Positions 6,289-11,084 of a stretch of 11,084 bases of DNA are shown here, piece by piece; position 1 is the first letter of the stretch; each line of letters opens with the position of its first letter. The notes beneath the pieces were generated by a model, which was given only the letters and a program-made list of their open reading frames with translations, was not told the DNA's origin and searched no databases. Source of the stretch: Bacillota bacterium (GTDB lineage Bacteria > Bacillota > Dethiobacteria > Dethiobacterales > Dethiobacteraceae); NCBI GenBank assembly GCA_024650095.1, contig JANKMV010000001.1, positions 1-11,084 on the forward strand, given 5' to 3'. A program made the position numbers and the translations under genes.

Positions 6289-7872
6289 ATGAGCATACTA
6301 CGTATCGGCGGCATCGCCTCCGGTTTTGACACCGACCAAATCGTAAGCGACTTAATGCGTATTGAGCGCATGAAAACAGATAAGCTCTCCCAGCAAAGGC
6401 AAATCATAGACTGGGAAAAAGAACAATTCCGCGATATCATTAATGATGTACGCAAATTTAGAGACGACTTTTTTAATATCACAAAACCAGACACCAACCT
6501 AATGTCCCCCTCATCATTAAAGAAACTAAACGCTACTTCCAGTAACCCCATCATCTCTGTTTCCGCCAACCTGACCGCTCTTTCTGGAGAATCCATATTT
6601 CAGGTAGTTCAAAGCGCCACAGCTGCTAAAGCCACCGCATCACAAGTTTCCACTGAAGGCTTAAACCTCTCCGACACCATGGAACAAGTCAATAGCAAAC
6701 TCAAGGCAGAAACAAAAATGAATTTTGGTGAAGATGATCGCTTGACACTAAATATTAATGATACAGAAATTATCGTCAATAAAACCGACACCCTAAACAC
6801 TGTGCTCAACAAATTTAACACGAGCAACGCCGAAGTACAGGTCCACTACAGTGCCTTTAGCGACACTTTCACCTTCACCTCAAAAAATACGGGTACAGGA
6901 AACATTACTACGGATAACGGTGGCAGTTTCTTCAGCGCTCTAGCCATTACCCCTACTGACGGAAACATTGGGGATGCAGGTAGGGATGCGGAATTTACAA
7001 TCAACGGCATTACCGGAAACCACCCTAGTAACGCATTTACCATCGATGGGATTACCTATAATGTCAACGCCGTAGTCAATGAACCATCAGAAATAATAAA
7101 CATTTCCACCAGCATTGACACCCAAGCTATTTATAACGTCATCGAAAAATTCATCGAAGGCTACAACTCTCTCATTGATACCGTCAACGGCAAACTCCAG
7201 GAAGAACGTTTCCGCGATTTCCTCCCTCTAACCGAAGAACAAAAAGAAGCGATGAGCGAGAAAGAAATTGAAACATGGGAACAAAAGGCGCAAAGTGGCA
7301 TTATTCGAAGAGATCCCACCTTAGAAAGCATGCTCCGAAACATGCGACAAGCCCTCTATGATACCGTGGGTGACCTTCACTTAACTGAGTTGGGGATTGA
7401 AACCAGCAAAAACTATCGGGATAATGGTAAGCTGATCTTAAAAAATGACGGTAACGCCTTACGTATAGCAATTGAAAACAACCCGGACAAGGTCATGGAT
7501 ATTTTTTCACGCAGATCTGACATCAGCTACAGCCCCAACTTAACCCAAGAACAAAGCACCCAGCGCTATAATGAATCCGGACTGGCTCACCGTCTAAGTG
7601 ATATCTTAAACAATAACATCCGCACCACTCGGAACAACAGTGGCCACAAAGGCATTCTCCTCGAAAAAGCTGGTATTGAGGGAGACGCTACCCAGTTTAA
7701 TAACTTCCTTGACAGAAGGATTACCGACATTAATAACCGCATCGGCCGGATGAATGACCTCCTTTACAGGCGGGAGGAACAGTATTTCCGTCAGTTCACC
7801 GCCATGGAAAAAGCCTTACAGCAACTTCACTCCCAAGGCGACTGGCTCATGACACAGCTTAACCAAATGTAG
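6289..7872 (+). CDS. fliD: Flagellar filament cap protein FliD (HAP2)
   Basis: FliD caps the growing filament and helps fold and insert flagellin subunits as they emerge. The 527-residue product begins MSILRIGGIASGFDTDQIV, the standard FliD_N opening, followed by a helical segment to about residue 60. A flagellin hook IN-like stretch lies near residues 235-275 (FTING...ITYNV). The FliD_C domain from about 275 carries FRDFLPLTEEQKEAMSEKEI (308-327), typical of Gram-positive FliD. Helical C-terminal D0 residues run to the end (RREEQYFRQFTAMEKALQQL). An ATG at 6217 is in frame but lies within the sigma-28 promoter. The chosen ATG has AAGGAAGG 6 nt upstream. A chaperone candidate follows after 16 nt. 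Confidence 0.96.
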   Translation: MSILRIGGIASGFDTDQIVSDLMRIERMKTDKLSQQRQIIDWEKEQFRDIINDVRKFRDDFFNITKPDTNLMSPSSLKKLNATSSNPIISVSANLTALSGESIFQVVQSATAAKATASQVSTEGLNLSDTMEQVNSKLKAETKMNFGEDDRLTLNINDTEIIVNKTDTLNTVLNKFNTSNAEVQVHYSAFSDTFTFTSKNTGTGNITTDNGGSFFSALAITPTDGNIGDAGRDAEFTINGITGNHPSNAFTIDGITYNVNAVVNEPSEIINISTSIDTQAIYNVIEKFIEGYNSLIDTVNGKLQEERFRDFLPLTEEQKEAMSEKEIETWEQKAQSGIIRRDPTLESMLRNMRQALYDTVGDLHLTELGIETSKNYRDNGKLILKNDGNALRIAIENNPDKVMDIFSRRSDISYSPNLTQEQSTQRYNESGLAHRLSDILNNNIRTTRNNSGHKGILLEKAGIEGDATQFNNFLDRRITDINNRIGRMNDLLYRREEQYFRQFTAMEKALQQLHSQGDWLMTQLNQM

Positions 7873-7888
7873 TAACGGAGGATCTCTT

Positions 7889-8389
7889 GTGACTCAAAAA
7901 CTTATTACCCAGCTGACAAAGGCGTATGAGGAACAGCTAATAATATATCAGGCAATGCAAGAAATTGTCCTTCAACAGGTAACTCTTTGCACCGAGGCAG
8001 ACTTCTCAAATGAAGAAAACTGTAATAATCTAAACATACTCCTCTCTAAAAGGCAAAACCAAATGCAACAAATTGAAGAAAGCCAGCAAAAAGCCAACGT
8101 GATCAAAGAAGCCTTGAAACAAGAAGTAGGACTACAAGATATCACTGGTGAACCTCACTCAAAACAAGGTTCATTACCGGAAACAGAACAACTGCAAAAA
8201 GTCATAAAGGACCTTACCATCCGCCTTTCAGATATTGCCGTTCTAGACACAAAAGGTCAACATGCTCTACAGGACAAGTTAGGTCCTATTAAAGGAGAAC
8301 TAAAAAAAATCCAACAAGGAAAACAAGGGCAAAAGGCGTATCTCCCTACCATCAATCAAGCAGAGGGTTTCTTCTTTGACAAAAAATAA
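7889..8389 (+). CDS. Small coiled-coil protein, likely FliT/FlgN-type flagellar export chaperone
   Basis: This 166-residue protein is rich in Gln, Glu and Lys and predicted by eye to be almost all helix, with heptad-like stretches at about 5-75 and 95-140. It has no signal peptide or membrane segment. The C-terminal part, LDTKGQHALQDKLGPIKGELKKIQQGKQGQKAYLP, resembles the second long helix and Tyr-containing tail seen in Gram-positive FlgN/FliT-like proteins (recalled from family knowledge, not searched). Its position directly after fliD and before flagellin is where a FliT-like cap chaperone is usually found. The start is GTG with GGAGGA 6 nt upstream, and it is probably co-transcribed with fliD. 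The specific client (FliD, or the FlgK/FlgL junction proteins) cannot be told. A single Cys is present near residue 34 and another near 45. Confidence 0.68.
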   Translation: MTQKLITQLTKAYEEQLIIYQAMQEIVLQQVTLCTEADFSNEENCNNLNILLSKRQNQMQQIEESQQKANVIKEALKQEVGLQDITGEPHSKQGSLPETEQLQKVIKDLTIRLSDIAVLDTKGQHALQDKLGPIKGELKKIQQGKQGQKAYLPTINQAEGFFFDKK

Positions 8390-8426
8390 CTCTTCAATCT
8401 CTTTTTCGAAATAATTTCATTTTCAG

Positions 8427-8453
8427 TAAAGTTCATGTCATGTTAGCCGATAT
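8427..8453 (+). promoter_or_regulatory. Consensus sigma-28 promoter of flagellin
   Basis: TAAA (8427-8430), exactly 15 nt, then GCCGATAT (8446-8453): a full match to the SigD-type consensus and the strongest of the three in this window, as expected for flagellin. Transcription should start near 8460, giving a leader of about 105 nt. Confidence 0.95.
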
Positions 8454-8520
8454 AACTTATGAGGGTTAAACTGTTTTCCCTAGGGCGGCCGACCGTGGGG
8501 GAGCTGTTTTCTCAAATAAA

Positions 8521-8540
8521 GTCCCCAAAGGAATGGGGAC
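8521..8540 (+). promoter_or_regulatory. Leader hairpin presenting GGA, probable CsrA binding site 1
   Basis: GTCCCC (8521-8526) pairs perfectly with GGGGAC (8535-8540), displaying the 8-nt loop AAAGGAAT with GGA at 8530-8532. A GGA in a hairpin loop is the preferred CsrA target, and in Bacillus subtilis hag one such hairpin lies upstream of a second site on the ribosome site. The same layout is seen here, and csrA is in the window. Confidence 0.7.
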
Positions 8541-8550
8541 GATAAAAATT

Positions 8551-8560
8551 CAAGGAGGAA
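8551..8560 (+). promoter_or_regulatory. Flagellin ribosome site overlapping probable CsrA site 2
   Basis: CAAGGAGGAA: AAGGAGG (8552-8558) is 7 nt from the ATG at 8566 and decides the start in place of an upstream in-frame ATG at 8533. CAAGGA (8551-8556) also matches the CARGGA core of the CsrA consensus, so a bound CsrA dimer could bridge this site and the hairpin at 8521-8540 and block translation. Confidence 0.7.
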
Positions 8561-8565
8561 TAAAA

Positions 8566-10086
8566 ATGAGAATTAACACGAACATTAGTGCCATGAATGC
8601 CCATCGTCAATTGGGAGTCAACCAGAACAACAGTTCAAAATCATTAGGGAAATTGTCTTCAGGTCTGCGCATCAACAGCGCTGCCGATGACGCCGCCGGT
8701 CTAGCCATCAGTGAGAAAATGCGCAGTCAAGTTCGGGGCTTAAACCAAGCCGCCCGGAATGCCCAGGACGGCATCTCTTTGATCCAAACCGCAGAGGGTG
8801 CCTTAAATGAGTCTCACTCCATCCTGCAAAGAATGCGGGAACTAGCCGTACAGGCAGCTACGGACACTAATAGACCAGAAGACCGGGCTGAACTTCAGGG
8901 AGAAGTAGATCAATTAGCTGAAGAACTCACCCGTATTGCGAGCAACACTGAATTTAATGGTATGACATTATTAAATGGAACCCTAGTAAACACCACCTTT
9001 CACATCGGTGCCAACGCAAATCAGACAATGCAGCTGACAGTAGGTGACATGACTGCTGAGACGCTGTCAGTGGCTACGGCAGGCGGGACACAAGCTGCAA
9101 CCGCGGCTAGCGCAACCATACAGGGTATGACAATCACCGCAGATACCGCTGGGGTAGCTGGGAACGACATTAGTGTTGTCCTCGCAGATCCATCTTCAGC
9201 CGGCGCATCATTAGGTGTTAGTGTCGCTAACGATGTAATCACTGTAAACCTAGCAACTTCTGCAGATACAGCGGCAGAATCAGCATCATTAGAAGTTAAC
9301 AGTGCTCTAACTTTTGAAGCAACAGCTGCTGGAGATGCTGGAAATGCCTACACGGTAACGATTGTACAAGGAACCGGTACCAGTGTTGCTACTGCTGGTG
9401 AAGTTGATGGAGATGGCAATCTGACAATTACGCTAGGAACAGACGGGTCTGATAATGCTCTAACAGTAACAGCCAATGACGTTGCCGCCTTAACATTTAC
9501 GGGTGCCGGAGCCACTTTGTTTACTAGTTCATCCGCAACAATCGTGGAAGGACAAGGTGATACGACCATCACAGCCGCAGCCTCTCAGAACCTTACCGGC
9601 GGTGCTGACCTCGTAGCCGGTGGAGCTATCACCAGCACTGCAACTGAAGTTGTAGCCGCCATTAACGCTCTCACAGGCGGAGATAATATTGTTACAGCCT
9701 CGGGTACCGGGACGACTCCGTTAACCGCTGCCGCAGCCACTTCCTTAACTGCTGGCGCTGATGAAACCGTCACCGCAGCTGGTGGCATTGATGTCTCAAC
9801 GCAAACCGCTGCCAATACGGCTCTCGGTGTTCTTGATACAGCGATCGCCACGGTCTCCACCCAGCGTTCTGAACTGGGTGCCATGCAAAACCGCCTCGAA
9901 CACACCATCAGCAACCTAGGCACTTCAGCCGAAAACCTGTCCGCTGCTGAATCCCGCATCAGAGACGTGGACATGGCTGCAGAGATGATGAATTTCACCA
10001 AAACCAACATCCTCAACCAGGCGGCTACCGCTATGTTAGCTCAAGCCAATATGGCACCTCAATCGGTTCTGCAACTTCTCGGGTAA
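8566..10086 (+). CDS. Flagellin (filament subunit) with long acidic central domain
   Basis: This 506-residue protein is the filament subunit. The N-terminal D0/D1 region (about 1-165) begins MRINTNISAMNAHRQL and includes SSGLRINSAADDAAGLAISE and LQRMRELAVQA (residues 87-97). The C-terminal D1/D0 region (about 407-506) includes RIRDVDMAAEMMNFTK and ends APQSVLQLLG. Both ends match flagellin well. The centre (about 166-406) is Ala/Thr/Gly/Val-rich, probably beta-structured, and built of partial repeats: TADTAGVAGNDISVVL (191-206) against EATAAGDAGNAYTVTI (251-266), and SQNLTGGAD (340-348) against TSLTAGAD (392-399). There is no Lys or Arg between residues 123 and 434. The gene is larger than a minimal flagellin of about 275 residues. 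It has its own sigma-28 promoter, a leader with probable CsrA sites and a strong terminator. The symbol hag or fliC depends on naming custom. Confidence 0.97.
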   Translation: MRINTNISAMNAHRQLGVNQNNSSKSLGKLSSGLRINSAADDAAGLAISEKMRSQVRGLNQAARNAQDGISLIQTAEGALNESHSILQRMRELAVQAATDTNRPEDRAELQGEVDQLAEELTRIASNTEFNGMTLLNGTLVNTTFHIGANANQTMQLTVGDMTAETLSVATAGGTQAATAASATIQGMTITADTAGVAGNDISVVLADPSSAGASLGVSVANDVITVNLATSADTAAESASLEVNSALTFEATAAGDAGNAYTVTIVQGTGTSVATAGEVDGDGNLTITLGTDGSDNALTVTANDVAALTFTGAGATLFTSSSATIVEGQGDTTITAAASQNLTGGADLVAGGAITSTATEVVAAINALTGGDNIVTASGTGTTPLTAAAATSLTAGADETVTAAGGIDVSTQTAANTALGVLDTAIATVSTQRSELGAMQNRLEHTISNLGTSAENLSAAESRIRDVDMAAEMMNFTKTNILNQAATAMLAQANMAPQSVLQLLG

Positions 10087-10100
10087 GCTAACTAACACAC

Positions 10101-10130
10101 AAGGCCCCGGTTTCCGGGGCCTTCTTTCTT
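10101..10130 (+). terminator. Rho-independent terminator of flagellin
   Basis: AAGGCCCCGG (10101-10110), a TTT loop, then CCGGGGCCTT (10114-10123) form a perfect 10-bp GC-rich stem, followed by the pyrimidine tract CTTTCTT. It begins 14 nt after the flagellin stop. Confidence 0.93.
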
Positions 10131-10264
10131 ATCTTATTAGAAGGGTCTGGGGCATTAATCAACTTGGAGTCTATACGTAAAAAAAGGCAGAGACAAAGAC
10201 CCCTATACGGTGAGCCAACATTAAAAGCAGGATTTCGATACCTTAATCGAAGGGAGCAGTTGCA

Positions 10265-10819
10265 ATGAAAGTCGGACCGATTCATCCTGTATCCCCTACA
10301 TCACGAAATCAGGACGCATTGAAGAAAAAAGATGGCGTTACGAAAGATAGAACGCAACCACAAGTGGATCGATTTGAGCCCGCTCCAGACAAAAAAGTGA
10401 AGACTTATGGGAAAGTAATTGGCAAAGCGGATCAGGTAACGATTGATAAAATTAGAGCTGAAAGCGAAAAAACCTATGAATCACTGAGACGATTAGTGGA
10501 GCAGCTACTGGAGCGTCAGGGCTCTACAATGGAAAAGATAAGCCATCGCGACATCGTGGTTGATGAAGAGGTTCGCATCGAGGCGTCTGCTTTAATCGCA
10601 GATGACGGCCCACTGGGTGCAGAAAACATGAGTAATCGGATCGTCGATTTTGCCAAGGCCATTAGTGGCGGGGACAAATCAAAGATAGGAGCGATAAGAG
10701 AAGCCATAGAAGAGGGCTTCTCGCAAGTGTCAGCTGTTTTTGACGGGCTACCAGATGTTTCCCAACGGACGTATGATCTGGTGATGGAGAAGCTGGCGGC
10801 CTGGGAAAATGGCGCATAA
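10265..10819 (+). CDS. Conserved flagellum-associated protein of unknown function
   Basis: No function is recognised. The 184-residue product is soluble, without signal peptide or membrane helix. Residues about 1-45 are charged and Pro-rich, probably disordered. A helical stretch follows (about 57-90, KIRAESEKTYESLRRLVEQL), then a more conserved-looking C-terminal part: ALIADDGPLGAENMSNRIVDF, AISGGD, AIREAIEEGF, and GLPDVSQRTYDLVMEKLAAW. This DDG...S-R-I-x-DFA...GGD...EGF...LPD-(I/V)-S...T pattern is one I recall from uncharacterised proteins in clostridia and delta-proteobacteria, often near flagellar genes; I have no reliable family number for it. The ATG at 10265 has AAGGGAG 8 nt upstream. 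A small inverted repeat TTCGAT/ATCGAA (10234-10251) abuts the ribosome site. No sigma-28 promoter was found upstream. It ends at a terminator shared with csrA. Confidence 0.85.
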   Translation: MKVGPIHPVSPTSRNQDALKKKDGVTKDRTQPQVDRFEPAPDKKVKTYGKVIGKADQVTIDKIRAESEKTYESLRRLVEQLLERQGSTMEKISHRDIVVDEEVRIEASALIADDGPLGAENMSNRIVDFAKAISGGDKSKIGAIREAIEEGFSQVSAVFDGLPDVSQRTYDLVMEKLAAWENGA

Positions 10820-10851
10820 AAATAATCCTCCTTGATGGGAGGATTATTTTT
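10818..10851. terminator. Bidirectional terminator between the unknown gene and csrA
   Basis: AAAAATAATCCTCC (10818-10831) pairs perfectly over 14 bp with GGAGGATTATTTTT (10838-10851) around the loop TTGATG. The A and T runs at the stem ends give a U-tract in both directions, so it can end both convergent transcripts. The csrA stop codon (10844-10846) lies within one arm. Confidence 0.93.
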
Positions 10852-11074
10852 GGTTTACTTCACTGGGGAGTGAGGCTAGCATGTCCTTCCCCACTTTTGC
10901 GGCTGTCTGGTTTTCCTGCAAAATGGTTTCATACACCTCTTGACGATGGACTGTCAGCTCACGTGGGGCTTCAATGCCAACTTTAACAACGTCTCCCCTT
11001 ACTTCCAAAATTCTTACGATAATGTTTTCTCCGATGACAAGGCTATCCCCTGACTTTCGGGACAATATGAGCAT
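10844..11074 (-). CDS. csrA: Carbon storage regulator / translational repressor CsrA
   Basis: CsrA is a small dimeric RNA-binding protein that blocks translation by binding GGA motifs; in Gram-positive bacteria its best-known target is flagellin mRNA, and FliW antagonises it. The 76-residue product begins MLILSRKSGDSLVIGENIIV and contains GIEAPRELTVHRQEV. The RNA-contacting residues known in the family are present: Leu4 and Arg6 in the first strand and Arg44 in VHR. The C-terminal tail after about residue 60 is longer than in the 61-residue E. coli protein, as is usual in Firmicutes. The ATG at 11074 has GGAGG 5 nt upstream. The gene is convergent with the unknown gene at 10265. Its natural partner fliW is not visible, but the window ends 10 nt upstream of the start. 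Confidence 0.97.
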   Translation of the reverse strand: MLILSRKSGDSLVIGENIIVRILEVRGDVVKVGIEAPRELTVHRQEVYETILQENQTAAKVGKDMLASLPSEVNQK

Positions 11075-11084
11075 AGAGGCCTCC

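Noticed and set aside
8390..8426. Terminator between the fliD operon and flagellin
   Set aside because: Only a short GAAAT-A-ATTTC palindrome without a loop or T run was found, so fliD transcripts may read into flagellin.
8533..8565. Upstream in-frame flagellin ATG adding 11 residues
   Set aside because: It lies within the leader hairpin, and flagellins begin MRINTN-type; the ATG at 8566 has an ideal ribosome site.
9585..10016. Long minus-strand open frame opposite flagellin (143 codons), and similar ones at 9021-9242 and 9348-9572
   Set aside because: They mirror the Ala/Thr-rich flagellin codons, have Ala/Val/Ser-rich composition without a domain, and lack a ribosome site; shadows of the flagellin gene.
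10143..10209. GGGTCT/AGACCC inverted repeat (10143-10148, 10197-10202) and CTATACG direct repeat (10171-10177, 10203-10209) upstream of the unknown gene
   Set aside because: Only 6 and 7 bp long and far apart; expected by chance at this scale. No matching promoter could be built from them.
10131..10264. Sigma-28 promoter for the unknown gene at 10265
   Set aside because: Several TAAA motifs exist, but none has a CCGAT-like element 15 nt downstream, so the promoter remains unidentified.

Overview
This window is a flagellar locus from a Gram-positive, probably clostridial, bacterium. Four things point to Firmicutes/Clostridia. Most genes have strong AGGAGG-type ribosome sites. The rod/basal-body genes run in the order flgB-flgC-fliE-fliF-fliG-fliH-fliI. 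A c-di-GMP-I riboswitch sits in front of flgB, and sigma-28 (SigD-type) promoters drive the late genes. The species cannot be named from sequence alone. The very acidic, Lys/Arg-free flagellin centre would fit a salty or alkaline habitat, but that is inference.

Layout. (1) Positions 1-5046, minus strand: the early operon, transcribed right to left as flgB, flgC, fliE, fliF, fliG, fliH, fliI. Genes overlap or nearly touch. It encodes the proximal rod, the MS ring, one switch/rotor protein and the export-ATPase stator and ATPase. fliI reaches a stop codon at 9-11, just after its Walker A motif, so only its N-terminal part is readable. (2) Positions 5047-5382 hold no protein gene. On the minus strand they carry the fliS terminator (5288-5349), a tandem 9-bp repeat (5224-5241) and a c-di-GMP-I aptamer (about 5113-5188) in the flgB leader. 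(3) Positions 5383-6146, minus strand: flaG and fliS from a sigma-28 promoter. (4) Positions 6289-8389, plus strand: fliD and a small coiled-coil export-chaperone candidate from a divergent sigma-28 promoter. (5) Positions 8390-10130: flagellin with a consensus sigma-28 promoter, a structured leader with two likely CsrA sites, and a strong terminator. (6) Positions 10265-10819: a small conserved protein of unknown function. It converges on csrA (10844-11074, minus strand) across a shared bidirectional terminator.

How the parts fit. Three layers of control can be read directly from about 6 kb. c-di-GMP sensing acts on the early basal-body operon. Sigma-28 drives the late genes (cap, cap/flagellin chaperones, FlaG, flagellin). 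CsrA probably represses flagellin translation, and its gene lies in the same window. The CsrA antagonist FliW is not present; it may lie just beyond the right edge, upstream of csrA.

No tRNA, rRNA, CRISPR array, insertion sequence or prophage gene was seen.
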